Shown here: piece after piece, positions 1-12,269 of the stretch
Layout: each line of letters begins with the position of its first letter
How positions within the stretch are numbered: position 1 is the stretch's first letter
NCBI GenBank assembly: GCA_037043455.1
Contig: JAWPHD010003070.1
Span: 62,001 to 126,000, forward strand
Reading direction: 5' to 3'
DNA: 64,000 nt
DNA from: Cyrtodaria siliqua
Lineage: Eukaryota > Mollusca > Bivalvia > Adapedonta > Hiatellidae
Notes under the pieces: generated by a model
The model's input: the letters and a program-made list of their open reading frames with translations, nothing else
Databases searched by the model: none
Told to the model about the DNA's origin: nothing
Made by a program: the position numbers and the translations under genes

Positions 1-630
1 CAACTACACCTGTGTTCATTACACATCAAATTCTGGTGAATTAATCTTAAATTAATTAGTTAACCCACAATGTTTACAAACGCACAAACAAACATTCTGA
101 TAGTTCACATTTCATGTTAAAACATCCATTGTTCTTAATGTATTACTAGCTGGGCAATCCCCAGCATTCCAATCTGACATTTTCCAAAATCTATTTACTG
201 ATAACCTATAGTGTAATACGGATTATTGTATTCCATTGTAATAAAATGAAGGTACTATGTATATATTATTGACAGGTATATAATAAAATCACATAACGCT
301 ACACTGCTGCCTTATGAAAGAAAACCGAACTTTAGTACAGGAACATTGTAAGAAAACAAGTGTTTTTTTTTAGAAAAAAAATTATCATAGAAAAACGTAC
401 TATAGTAGCTGTCAATGTAGAACAACTAAAGAGAACAACATATAAAACAAGTACAAACAAAAACGATATCGTCGAAAAATAACTATAATTTCAGCGTGAA
501 AATTGAGTCTGAACGTTACAGTATATACTAGTAACCAATACCAATCGTGTTTAATGTTATAAACTATACAATTTATTTATTTCAAGTAAATAGTAATGCA
601 TGTATAGGTACGTCATCGAAACTTTCTCAT

Positions 631-1107
631 TTTACAATAGGGCATACACGTTATACTCATACATATTTATTACAAGCTGAGCAATTACCAGAATGTATAC
701 CCAGCTTTGCACCGTTAACGGCCCAACATATGTTGTCGGAATGTGTAGACTTTGATCCTATGCGTCAAAGGTACTACAATGTTAATACTATGAAAGAGTT
801 ATTTGATACAATAGATTTTAGTCTTGTTTTAGATTTCCTAATAGAAATCAGGCTATATAAATCATTATAATGTGTTCTTATATATATTTACTTGTTTATA
901 AACCCGTTGACGGGCATTTGTTGATTTACATATATAGTTTATATTACTACCATATCATCCCTTATTTTTTAATATTTTTATCTTTATATATTTACATTAA
1001 TTTTTAATTAATACTTCATTCCTTCATCTTTCATCAGTTTTTGCGCACAATATGACCTATTTATGTGTCGACGTGCCATAAAACACCATTCATTTATTCA
1101 TTCAATT
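631..1107 (+). mobile_element. 5'-truncated LINE with RNase H lineage C-terminus, 3' end copy 1
   Basis: The reading frame from about 631 to the stop at 868-870 encodes the C-terminal tail of a non-LTR retrotransposon ORF2 (IGHTRYTH near the start, then a Cys motif at LSECVDF and a closing EIRLYKSL). The same peptide with the RNase H domain in front occurs on the minus strand at 45970-46889, and the last part again at 28135-28506, so this is a dispersed family. The 3' UTR (871-1090) ends in an (ATTC)-like tail, CATTCATTTATTCATTC. The 5' end is lost just before IGHTRY, the usual result of aborted target-primed reverse transcription. The open frame upstream of 631 is unrelated. Clade assignment (I/Nimb-like) is an inference from the RNase H and Cys motifs. 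Confidence 0.75.
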
Positions 1108-1207
1108 CAAGCTTCCAGTGGGATGAGAGGAGAAACAGTTTTAGACGCAGTGGCGTTACTACACCGGCCACGGAGGTGCTAGAAACACATTCGTTCTGAA
1201 GTATTAT

Positions 1208-1274
1208 TGATTTTTATTAAACTCGTTAACAAAACTGAAATATCGGTTTTGCCAACTTCTTAAATAAATTTAAT
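1208..1274. repeat. Short foldback repeat related to 60807-60919
   Basis: Inverted arms containing AAACTCGTTAACAAAA and TTTTGCCAACTTCTTAAA form a hairpin around AATATCGG. A longer, cleaner version lies at 60807-60919, so this looks like a decayed foldback MITE. Confidence 0.5.
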
Positions 1275-1365
1275 CTTACATTTGCATTGTTCTTTTTCCA
1301 CAAGCTACTACGTATGTACTTATGTTGGTACTTCTAAATGTTATAGCTCATTTCCATGCATTTTT

Positions 1366-1647
1366 CATTACATGGTTCGAGTATTAACTTTCATACCACA
1401 TCCATCTCCTTCTCCTAGAAGCGAAAACGTGATTGGCTGGAGTATGAAATAAAACTTCAATTTCTATATAAAAAAAAAGTTTGCATATTGTAAAATTAAA
1501 ACATGTACTAAGTAATTGTAAACAATTATCGCATTTTGACAGTAGAAATGTGTTTAAAAGTGTTTCATAGTCGAAATATCCGTTATTAAATACTGCTAAT
1601 ATAAGCTTTCCCATCGCTTAATGGAATTAAGTCGGGACGACGTAATG
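1366..1647 (+). mobile_element. R1 TIR element, copy 1
   Basis: It starts CATTACATGGTTC and ends GGGACGACGTAATG, imperfect 13-14 bp terminal inverted repeats of consensus CATTACGTGGTCC. The interior is shared with copies at 13146-13426, 37157-37279 (internally deleted), 43000-43923 (with nested insertions) and 55532-55854. It has no coding capacity, so it is a non-autonomous DNA element. Superfamily is not assignable from these ends. Confidence 0.75.
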
Positions 1648-2640
1648 TACGCCTATTTTTTGTTTGTAGATGTCTAGTGTTTATATTTCCGATTATTCTC
1701 AAATTTAAGACAAATATCCCGTTTATAAATCTTGTTGAGTGACCCTCTCGGTAATGTAAAAGTTGATGCCTAAACCTGAAACACCTTCGATTATCTTTAT
1801 ACAACACAACACAATTATACCTCTGTAAAACACCTACACTAATGTGAGGTGGGCATACAGTTCTAAAGCATAACACCAAACGGAAATCAGCAATCATCCA
1901 CATACAATAGCACTAGTGATAAGTTTCTTTCCAGATGAGAATAAGTGTTTTTTTCTTAGCTATACATATGCTGTTGACAAGTGTTGGCATTCGTAGATAT
2001 ATGCTCACATTACAGCAGATATTTGCTTTCACATTCTAGCCAATTCCAATTATAACTGCTGCCAAATAGCTTGCATAAATATACGATTCTTTGTATTAAT
2101 GGTGATGCGATGTCCTATACGCCAAACTGACACATGATTTATCTTGATTAGTCAATTATATAATGTCCATGAACACTCTTTACTTAAAAGATAATATGAA
2201 ATATTTCTTAAGAGGTTCACATAATTTCATGCTGTTTGTGAAGACGAGAAACATATCAATTGGTTGTATCATTTTTGTGCATAAATATGTAAATCAAAAA
2301 CGTAACACAATAAACATTTACCTATAGCATATGGAGCAAAAATGTACCAAATTGTTGCTTGGCAATGCGAGTGCCATCATAAAGATAATGATAACAAGAT
2401 GTCCACGGAATCCCGATGTCGTTCTTCCTATGTAACCATTGAAAGAAAGTGGTGTATACATTATATCAATTAAGTACGGATAAACCAAATACAATTGCAA
2501 TCAAAACAGTATTAAAGAATTATAAAAACTTCATTTTTAACTAATTTCAAATTTACACAATCCAGTTCGACATCCAAATCATTTCCTCCGCCAAATTGCT
2601 TGACTGACATGACCTCGAATATGTGCACAACTCACCGTAT
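1648..2640. other. No gene seen
   Basis: AT-rich DNA with only short chance ORFs. The stretch around 2545-2625 (TTTCCTCCGCCAAATTGCTT) recurs at about 12995-13075, so it is repetitive. Confidence 0.5.
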
Positions 2641-2935
2641 ATAACATATAAAGACTGTTGCGGTTTTCACATTTATATTTCAATCTTGATGAAACTTGGA
2701 GTCAATGTTTATGGGTTTATTATCTCGACCAAGTTCGATAACAAGCCAGATCACATCTATTACGCTGGAGTTATGACCCTTTGATTTGAAGAAATGACGA
2801 TTTTTGCGGTTTCCGCTCAGTAACTTTATCAATAAGTATTCACTCTTAATGAAACATGGGACTATGGCAATACTATTTCTGACAAGATAACCAACAAATC
2901 GCATCTATAATGCTGGAATTACGGCCCTTGTAAAA
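2641..2935 (-). repeat. Satellite-like repeat, about 1.7 units
   Basis: Repeated blocks carry ATGAAAC(T/A)TGG, an element like GGCCATAACTCC (seen here as its complement), and GCGGTTTCCGCTCAGTAAC. The same family, in the opposite orientation, is at 36400-36790. This style of roughly 150-180 bp repeat is common in bivalve genomes. Confidence 0.6.
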
Positions 2936-4789
2936 AAATATATTAATTGGTCGATAACAATTGGTGTGACAGGATGACCCTAGTGGTTGGGGCTAACTCA
3001 GGAAAGAATCAATGACGGTGAATGCATTTACATAAATTTAATGCAACTTTTAAAATATGTTACATATATATACAATTATCTAAAAAAAACAAGCGAATAC
3101 ACAGATGAAATATGAAAAGACTGTTCTCATGAACGTTTAAGACGTTCTAAGTATTATTACAAATACTGAATGTGTTGACTGATTATATACGACACTAAAG
3201 TGTTGTTAAAGATATAACAATGTTGATCTATGATCTAGCGCGATAACTGTGATGCGCGAGAGCTCATGAAGATGATGATGCGAGAATCCGATGAGTGATT
3301 GTCATCAAATGCCTTCTATAAGGGTTGGTGACGCGATATGTATGATGATTAACCACCACTGAGGTTGTGGATGCTGTTCCTCCAGTGAGGACTGATAACG
3401 GGCCCACCTCGTGTCCCGGGGGTTGTCGCTACTAGAACCTGGCCATGCTGCGCAGGTACGGGGACCGTCTCCACCGCTTTTAACGTTATGCGTGGAAGCT
3501 TAGCTCCACCCCGGAAGGCTTATATCCAAACCTGGATGGCTTATATCCAAAGCTGGATGGCTTAGGCTGTAATTATACATATGTTTTAGATGTCGGTTGA
3601 TAAACATAACAATCTTGCATAATTATCATTACCCAAACAAATCATTATTTAATAAATATATGTTAGCTGTACTAATGATGAGTAGCATGTAAACATATTC
3701 TACAACGCCATGTATACGCCATGTACGTCGCTGTTAATCAATGCCCCTAATACATGTAATATACAACGTTATCAAATCACTCGTATATTACACTCACTGA
3801 GTTATACGCCAACGTTAACTAATGCACCTATTATCCACTGTTATAAATTAATATTGTTTTACAATTAATGATCAATTACAATAATTACATCTAATAAAGT
3901 AACTTCAAAACCATATGCTAGTCTCAAGTTAATGTTTGAGTAACATCAAAGCTAACCGGATGTCATAACCTCGCCAAACAAGATGGCGCCGCCCACTAAA
4001 TACAAATGTGCGATAAAAGTTAATAAAATAAATACTGACCAAATATTGCCTGTGAATTTCGCCGTCCAACTCCTGCTCCAAACAAAGCAACTACCAAGCA
4101 ATCCCGGCCAGAACTAGAAGACAATGGATTTTATAGCAAACGTTACGCCCAAACCATTATTTCCCCCGTTCAGTCCGTGACATACGTGGCTAAATTCGTA
4201 GTATTGAATTCTACACGAAAGGACCCTTACACAATTTTGCCTTTTAAGGAGATAGACCTATACGTTTACATGCATTACTACACAAAACTGAACTTATTAA
4301 GCGGCCCTTCCGGGCGTCCTATGGCGACCACTTAAAATGTGCACGGTTTTCCGTGTTACCTGAATATATCATGAACATTGTGAATTTGGTTCAACTAAAC
4401 AATGAATTAGGGTGTAACAGGTGCTTACAAGAGCTATGTACGACTAATACGCTCTACCCGTGACATTTTGTGACAGACATCCCGATCACCATTTTGTTTG
4501 CACCAGTTATCCCAAGGTTGGACACATTTTGCTTTGTAAGTCGAGTTCTTATCGTATATCAACTGAGTTTTATAATAACTGTTACTATCAGGCTGTCGAC
4601 GATAAATCTCCAAATTTGCTTGTCCTTAGACTAGAGCTCAAGTAATCAAATTGCTTTCACAAATATTCCTATGACCTTCAAAAATAAACAATCGTAGGAG
4701 GTTATTTCAATTCGGTGCAAATAAACCAAACGCAATGCAAGCAAAATCGTATTAGAAGACGTATTGTCCGGACCGGAGGGGACTTTAGG
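2936..4789. other. No gene seen; one GC-rich patch and a 20 bp triplet
   Basis: Bases 3380-3520 are distinctly GC-richer than the surroundings. Bases 3518-3566 hold three copies of a GGATGGCTTATATCCAAA-like 20 bp unit. Bases 4620-4692 match 36360-36430 in reverse complement. No coding frame of substance was found. Confidence 0.45.
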
Positions 4790-4946
4790 TTTGCCCCACG
4801 TCCGTCAGTCTGTCTGTCTGTCTGTCTGTTTTTTTGTCCGGACTGTAAGTTTGTCATGCATTGTGGGATTTTTTAATAACTTGGCACAAATGTTTAACAT
4901 AATGAGAAGACGAGTCGCGCGCAAGAACCAGGTCCATATAGTCCAT
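4790..4946 (+). repeat. One unit of a 152 bp satellite with (GTCT)n
   Basis: It contains (GTCT)n, TTTGTCATGCATTGTGGG and GTCGCGCGCAAGAACCAGG. Three further units in the same orientation lie at 12270-12720, on the far side of the 7.26 kb TIR element, so that element interrupts one satellite array. Confidence 0.7.
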
Positions 4947-6650
4947 GGGCCAGAACGATATCCGGTACCATTTTGGTGGGCAAATTCTTACTATTGTCAA
5001 TTTGGGGGCAATTTTATGGAGGTAAGGAAAATGCATTATAGCAATTTCAAAGTTACAGCTTTACATGATTTTAATGCGTTTTTAAACATAACCCCCTTGA
5101 AAAAAATAAAAATCACAGAATGTCATAAAATGTCACTCGAAAAGTTTTTTTTAAATATTTTATGTATTTTCACTATTAATAATTATGTAAAACAGTTAAC
5201 AGCCCCGAAATATGACAAGTACAATCAGTTTAAATGACCTAGTTTTCTTCTTTTTAGCCAAAAATCTTAATTTTACATGTAAATTTACCCCACCCACTTT
5301 TAGAGATTTTATACTTAACTTACAGATTTCCTGTTTGTTACATAAGAAATACATGTATGTGTTATTTTGAGACAATAAAGCATATACTAAAAGTAAATAA
5401 CAAGAATTCAAGTGTTTGTAATACATTTTTTAAGTAAGCGATGGATAAAAGAACCCATTGAATTCTAAAATGAGTGCAATATTAAGTGATGTTTTGCCGT
5501 TTATAAGCACATTACTTTGATATATATCACACTTGAAGTATTTGTTTGTATCTCAGTGACGAAATGTTCTAACAACAGATAAAAGTATGTTCAGTTTATT
5601 AAATACTGTTCTGTTTTAGGTCAATTAATGACTTTTCTTTGCTAAATTTGCATATCAAATTGCCCCACCCACTCAGGATTAAGATCAAAAATTATTCAAA
5701 CGGACAAAGGTAAACATTGATATCAGTTTTAGTGTCAAATTGAAACTATTAACATGTTCTGAGTAAATGTTCAGGTAAAAAATGGAAATGAAAAATGCAT
5801 GACAATAAATTCTAAATTTCATTACTTAGTGGTATTATAGCTTTACTTGATTTCTATTGTGTTTTATACAGTGTACATGTATAGGGGTAAAATACCGATT
5901 TTCCTCAAAAATTATATCTTCATTTATTAGCATCGGTGGATATATGACTAGAGTTTAAGTGTAAAATGTCAGATTTCTTACAATTTCTTTATAAATAGTA
6001 CTGTGGAAATTAAAAACCTTTGAAAATAAAAGGAATACTTTAATAAGTATTTGAAAAGTTACTTCCCTTGTTAATAAATTCACCATTTATTATGCAGAGT
6101 AAAACTGTAAACAATTGCAGAAAATAACATGAAATAAAAAAAAGACAGCAAGCAAATAAGGTAAAGATGTTTCTTATTAAATTTCATAACTTTATCTTTT
6201 GTTTTTAACCCAAAGTGACATCATAGTTTGCATATATCTGTTGTAAAGGTAAGTAAAAGCAGACCAACCTCTTGAACATTAGCTAATGTCAATGACCTTG
6301 CAATGTTAGTATTTTAATGTGGCAGAAAATGAAATCTAAAATAGTAGCTCTACCATATTAACAAAATTTAATCCCAGTCTAGTATAAACTGTGTTGTACT
6401 GGAATATATCTGGCAAAGATATTAGTCAGTGGAATAATATAGGGTAAGTCCTGCTCGATTTTTTTCATCCGAGGGAGGCAACCACTTGAGGAAATTGTGA
6501 AAATGGTTATCTCTTGTGATTTCCTTTTAATGATTTTTTTAACATATTATGCTTATGAAATATGATTAATCATTCATTGTGTTTCTTTTAAAATAAACGT
6601 GTTCTTTATGATTTGATTTTATTGTTATTATACTTTACAATAAGTAATAG

Positions 6651-6749
6651 ATAGAGTATGGTTTCATTGAGTTGGTTCATTTAAACATCGAGATGGGCGT
6701 AGCCCATCGAGGTGTTTAAATTAACCAACGAGATGAAACCATACTCTAT
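6651..6749. repeat. Near-perfect 97-99 bp palindrome
   Basis: Arms start TAGAGTATGGTTTCAT and meet at GATGGGC-GTA-GCCCATC, with about 47 bp per side and few mismatches. It could be a foldback MITE inside the larger TIR element. Confidence 0.8.
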
Positions 6750-6935
6750 TTGTTTTGTAGCATATCCATTTCATCTCTATTTCAGTTATTCTAACTGTTA
6801 TTCCACTGTTATTCTCACAGTTATTCTGACAGGTCTTATTTTCAATTAAACGATTTACACCTGTGTCTGAACAAAGAGAATTGTCTGTGACCATGCTACA
6901 AAACGTACATAACAGAACATGTATTTCTCTGTGCA

Positions 6936-7039
6936 GACTACGCGAATGTTCCAACCAAGGAAAAGATGATATGAACTTTGATCATGAGGTAGATTTTGAT
7001 GACGAATACATTGAAGAGGAAGACGAAATATTTGAGTAA
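6936..7039 (+). other. Possible terminal exon with acidic C-terminus
   Basis: TTTCTCTGTGCAG resembles a 3' splice site. It is followed by a 33-codon open stretch rich in Asp/Glu (ending DDEYIEEEDEIFE) and a TAA stop. AT-rich DNA with possible polyadenylation signals follows. There is no partner exon and no homology was recognised, so chance is quite possible. Confidence 0.2.
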
Positions 7040-7199
7040 ATGCGTTGGATAAAGTTTTTTTGAAGGATTTTGATTTGTCAATTTGAGCATTATATGACGA
7101 TATTAAATATAAAACCAAGTGTGTATACAAACGTTTATTTATACAGTTATACACAACATGTATTGATGTGTTAATGATCTGCCATACTGATCAATGAAC

Positions 7200-7690
7200 T
7201 TGTATGGAACGCCATGACTGTCTTAAGTAGTTGCCGATTAATATATGCAGTGCATTTCTCTTAATGTGTGGTAGATCTTTCATGATATGTAGTTTATTTT
7301 TAATTATATGTTTTAAATAAATCTTTATATGTGGTAGAAAAGTATTTATATGCAGTAGATTAATCAGTATATGCGATAGATAAGTCATTGTATGTAGTAG
7401 ATAAACCATTATATGCTGTCTAGTTATTACTATATTCAGTAGTTTATCTAATATATATGAGGTCCTTTGAACATTCTATGAAGTAGGTTTGTATTTATAT
7501 GCAGTGCTTCTGTTGACTTTATATATGGTATATATTTTAATATACGTGGTGGATACGTCTTTATATTCGGTGGTTTCAATTGCATTATATTCGGTACAAA
7601 CGGCTTTATACGTGGTGCATTTCTTATGATATGAAGTCCTTTTTCTGTTATATGCTGTGGTTTTTTCATTATGATGATGTTGATGAGATC
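7200..7690. repeat. 21 bp tandem array (about 23 degenerate units)
   Basis: The unit on the plus strand is close to TATATGCAGTAGATNAATCAT, repeating every 21 bp with drift. Because 21 is a multiple of 3, the minus strand stays open for long stretches (7191-7409 and 7448-7696) and would encode a heptad repeat of the type LPHIK-x-x. There is no other sign that it is translated. Confidence 0.75.
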
Positions 7691-8538
7691 AATCAATTTT
7701 CATATGTTACGATTGTATAGATTGCTTCACTGCGCATGTCCCGTTTAACTCAAACAAGCAACAGTCACAGGCCGATTTTTGAAACGGTAAATACGTAATA
7801 ATACGTAAAGCGCATTTCAATCACGATGATGACGAAACGTCTGATCTACGTTCTATAAAAAGATCTAGAAAAACAAAAATAATGTAATAACAAAACCCTC
7901 CGAACCCCACCACCTTCCCCACCCATTCCGTTGTTTGTGCTCTTTTAGATTTTTTAGAATGTTCGTACCTGTGAAAATGTTGTAGGATAGTAGGATAGAA
8001 GTAATAACTGGGAGAGTACACGTAAAAGCAAGTACGCACTTATAATTTATTTCACTCACCTGGGTGGGGATGGGGTTGTGGCAGCAACGGGAGTACCCAG
8101 GGAAATAGAGAAATGTTTAATTTCTACCCTAGGAGCAACATTTTACAGGGTAGTCCCCAATGTTGGTACTGTACCGGTTCTGTCTTAAGTCAGTACCCCC
8201 GTGTAAATATCGTTGGTCTAATTGGGCTCTGCACGCAATATCCGTTCCTAACCGTTACGGGTAAAAAGTAACAGGAAAGGAAGTGCGAAACCAGCAACAA
8301 CAATTTTTAAATTATAATCAAAATTTTTATTTAAATTGTACAATGAACAATATTCACTTGCAGAATACACATAAATTATATCAAATATTTCTAAAATCCG
8401 CTATTAGAATAAAGTCCAAAATTATTGGCACATGCCCCTTTAATCTAAATTGTACAGTGTCCCTTAAATCCAATTTTATGTTAAATCAAATCAACATCAT
8501 CATTATAAACACTCATTCATAGGAAACATCACCCATTA

Positions 8539-8564
8539 AGGGTGGGGCGGGGTGAGGTGATGGG
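8539..8564 (+). other. G-quadruplex-like run
   Basis: GGG-T-GGGG-C-GGGG followed, after nine bases, by GGG fits a G-quadruplex pattern on the plus strand. The flanking 8530-9050 is broadly G/T-rich on this strand and otherwise featureless. Confidence 0.45.
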
Positions 8565-9534
8565 TGTGTCCGGTTTTCGAGTGTTTTTTTGGTGAGTGGG
8601 ATATTTTCGAAATTTTCCAGGGGACTGGGGTGTTGTAAAAAAATATTTTCTATAGGAGGTGATTTTTAGGTAAACGAGGTAATGAGGTCGGCTGGTAGGG
8701 ATTTTTGAGGTGTGCTGGGTGGCAGTAAAGGAAAAAGGTCCAGGGAGGTATTTCCGAAATTTCAGAGATTTGTTTTATATAAAAATATCCATGGGGGTAT
8801 TTGTAGATTTTCTAGTGGTTCGAGGTTTGAATAAACGCTCTTTTCAGGGTAGGTTTGTTTGAGGATATGTTTGAAGAAAAAAGTTTAAATGGTATTTTGT
8901 TGACATTCTATGTGCGTGGTCTAAATCCAGAGGGTGGCTGTGGGGTGGTGGTAGTGCGAGTAGTTTAGAACAGCCCATTCCTTTCAAACAGGAGATAATT
9001 TCTGTCAAATCCTCGGTGTGTTAGTCCCGACGCCGCCGCCCCATCCCCACCTCGCAATCCCTCATTTTAAAAGTAAAAATTCAAATAGGGTAATACAGTT
9101 ATATTCTATTTTCTTTTTATAATCAATTAAAAATAAAACAAACTAAGTATTTGCTATGTCAGTTGCAAAATCATAGCTTCAATCTCAAAATAAATACGCA
9201 TACACATCTCCATACACATTCTATTAATACATGTAATAGACACAGATAAATTGTATGACGTGTCTCACCCGATAATGTTTGACCAGTGAATGCCTTCTAG
9301 TTTGATCACGTTTTGTGAGTGCTGACAGTCGTCTATTTAAGGCTGTGTAGCAATATAAATCCTAACATCTTAGAAAACGATACATAGATAGATTTATTTC
9401 GGCAAAAATAAAGATGTACATACATGGTTAAACAAGAAATCCGTAGATTCACATGTCTCGCCTAACGAAGGTTTGTAAACATTTTAATAACTAAAAACAA
9501 TGGAGCTTACAGTTTGCTGAGGCACTATGAGAAA

Positions 9535-10345
9535 ATGATGTAAATGTAACAATTAAAGTTACCGGGTATCTGCCATTTGCTTGGATGGTGAAGGTCACAG
9601 CCACATTTGCTTTTTGACACGTCGTGATGTATTACCCAAGAAACAACTATAAGCGAAGTTTGAAAGGTTTAATGCATAAAGTTTGAGAGAAAGTGACCTA
9701 AACGCAAATGTTGAAGATAAACATTATTAAGTTACCTGTCAATTGCTTGGAGGGTCGAGGTCACATGCACATTTCTTTGTCAAGTTGCAATGTACCACTT
9801 GAAATGTCTTAGCGCATACAGTTTGTGAAAAAGTGAGCTAAACGCAAAAGTTGAAGGTAAACATTATAAGGTTATCTGCCCTTTGCTTGGAGGGTCAAGG
9901 TCGCATCTACATTTGCTTTGTCACGTTTCGATGTATCACCCAAGATACAACTAAAAACGAAGTTTGAAAGGTGTAGTGCATACAGTTTGCAAGAAAGTGA
10001 CCTAAACGCAAAATAATATTGAAGGTAAAAATGATAAGGTTATCTTCCCCTTTATTGGAGGGTCAAGGTCACATCCACATTTGCTTTGTCACTTTGCAAT
10101 GTACCACTCAATATACAGCTATAAGCTACGTTTGAAAGTTCTAGTGCATACAGTTCGTGAAAAAGTGACCTCAACGCAAAAGTTGATGGTAAAACTTATT
10201 AAGTTATCTGCCCCTGGCTTGGAGGGTCAAGGTCACATCCACGTTTGCTTTGTCACGTTGCAATATACCACCCAAGATAGTTTGAAAGGTCTAGTGCATA
10301 CAGTTTGTGAAAAAGTTACCTAAACGCATAAGTTGAACGTAAAAT
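9535..10345 (+). repeat. ~160 bp satellite, five units
   Basis: The landmark GCTTGGAGGGTCAAGGTCAC recurs near 9579, 9745, 9895, 10054 and 10217 (spacing 150-166 bp). Each unit also carries TTTGCTTTGTCACGTTGCAA and AAGTGACCTAAACGCAAAAG. An apparent 80-codon frame at 10081-10323 is a by-product. Confidence 0.85.
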
Positions 10346-12269
10346 CATATAAAACATGGTTATTCATTTTATATTTCACAGAAAAAAATATGCGGAAGTA
10401 TTTTATGTTAATAGCTTTAAAAATAATCAAATGGCAAAACAGGTTTCAAAATGTACGGTCGAATTTAAAGAATAACAAAACACCCCATTCTATTGTAAAA
10501 GTTGCATAAAAGAAATGTCATTGTAATAGTAATAACTGACAAGGTATTCAGAATAAATTTAATTGGTTAAAATAATGAAATTGGAAATATTTTATAATGT
10601 ATAGAAACATCTGTCATTTACATCAAACGGAAATGTTTTTGTGAAGAAAACAACTTCAATTTACCCCACCCACTTTTTATTGTAATTCTAGTATAATTTG
10701 ATGTTTAATTGTGCTTAAAGATGTTAAAAAATAAAAATAAGAATCAATAGCATCTGTAATTTAATTTGTTTAACAGAAGAATATAAATCAAATGAATCAG
10801 TGATACACATTTACACTTACTTGAGCTTCCCCATTATAAATTGGGTGGGTGGGGTAATTCCACAGCTAGGTAAAATTACGTTTTTGAACAGCCAATATGT
10901 TTATATAGAATAAATACATATTATATTGATAATCATGTTCTACCTAGAATACATATATAAATCAAATAAACCACTTATATACATGTATACACTGGAATGA
11001 TCCTATATAAATATTATTGTGTAAATATGGAAATTGGTAGTGTCATGCCATCATCAATATATCCATGTTACCAAAAGCAAATATCCCAAAATGGTTTTAT
11101 TAAAGTATTCCTTTTACAGGTATTCACAGGTTCTTAATTTCCACAATACTATTTATAAAGAAATTGTAAGAAATTTGACATTTTACACTTAAACTCTAGT
11201 CATATATCCACAGTTGCTTATAAATGAAGACATAATTTTTGAGGAAAGTTGGTATTTTACCCCTATACATGTACACTTATAAAACACATTTGAAATCAAG
11301 TAAAGCTGTAATACCACTAAGTAATGAAATTTAGAATGTATTGTCATGCATTTCTAATTTCCATTTACCTGAACATTTACTCAGAACATGATAATAGTTT
11401 CCATTTGACACTAAAACTGGTATCAATGTTTACCTTTGTCCGTTTGAATAATTTTTGATCTTAATCCTAAGTGGGTGGGGCAATTTGATATGCAAATTTA
11501 ACAAAGAAAAGTCATTAATTGACCATAAAACAGAACAGTATTTAATAAACTGAACATACTTTTATCTGTTGTTAGAACATTTCATCACTGAGATACGAAA
11601 AATACTACAAGTGTGATATATGTCAAAGTAATATCTTATAAATGCCAAAATATCACTTAATATTGCACTCATTTTAGAATTCAATGGGTTCTTTTATCCA
11701 TCGCTTACTTAAAAAATGTATTACAAACACTTGAATTTTTGTTATTTTCTTTTAGTATATATTTTATTGTCTCAAAATAACACATATGTGTATTGCTTAT
11801 GTAACAAACAGAGAATCTGTAAGTTAAGTATAAAGTCTCTAAAAGTGGGTGGGGTAAATTTACATGTAAAATACAGATTTTTGGCTAAAAAGAAGAAAAC
11901 AAGGTCATTTAAACTGATTGTACTTGTCATATTTCGGGGCTGTTAACTGTTTTACATAATTATTAATGGTGAAAATACAGAAATTATTAAATATAACTTT
12001 TTGAGTCACATTTTATGACATTCTGTGATTTTCAGTTTTTTCAATGGGGTTATGTTTCAAAACGCATTAAAAATCATGTAAAGCTGTAACTTTGAAATTG
12101 CTATAATGCATTTTCCTTACCTCCATAAAATTGCCCCCAAATTGACAATAGTAAGAATTTGCCCACCAAAATGGTACGGGATTGTCAATTTTGGGGTTCT
12201 GGCCCAAGGTCTAATAGCTTAAAGGCCAAGGTCACACATGGAGGTTAAAGGTCAGAAATAGGCGTCAGT

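Larger units (their letters stand above)
4947..12205. mobile_element. 7.26 kb element with ~1.1 kb inverted terminal arms
   Basis: The left end reads GGGCCAGAAC and the right end GTTCTGGCCC. The sequence then matches in reverse complement for roughly 1.1 kb (left arm 4947-6057, right arm about 11098-12205), for example GGTGGGCAAATTCTTACTAT on the left against its complement near 12150. The 5 kb interior has no ORF above about 80 codons; it holds a hairpin, a 21 bp minisatellite and a 160 bp satellite. The element sits inside a 152 bp satellite, whose units continue in the same orientation on both sides. No clean target-site duplication could be read. It is best read as a large non-autonomous TIR or foldback transposon. 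A segmental palindrome is the alternative. Confidence 0.7.

Noticed and set aside
547..630. Start of the 107-codon frame before the LINE tail
   Set aside because: The sequence before IGHTRY does not match the homologous LINE at 46257-46556; it is flanking DNA that happens to be open.
4764..5237. 157-codon open frame spanning the satellite and left TIR arm
   Set aside because: It crosses the boundary between the satellite and the TIR element, and the inverted copy of the arm does not keep it open over the same length. No motif.
7820..8060. Gene on the minus strand ending in a CAG|GTGAGT splice donor at 8050-8060
   Set aside because: The overlapping frames (64-72 codons) contain no motif and no acceptor or partner exon was seen; one good donor is expected by chance.
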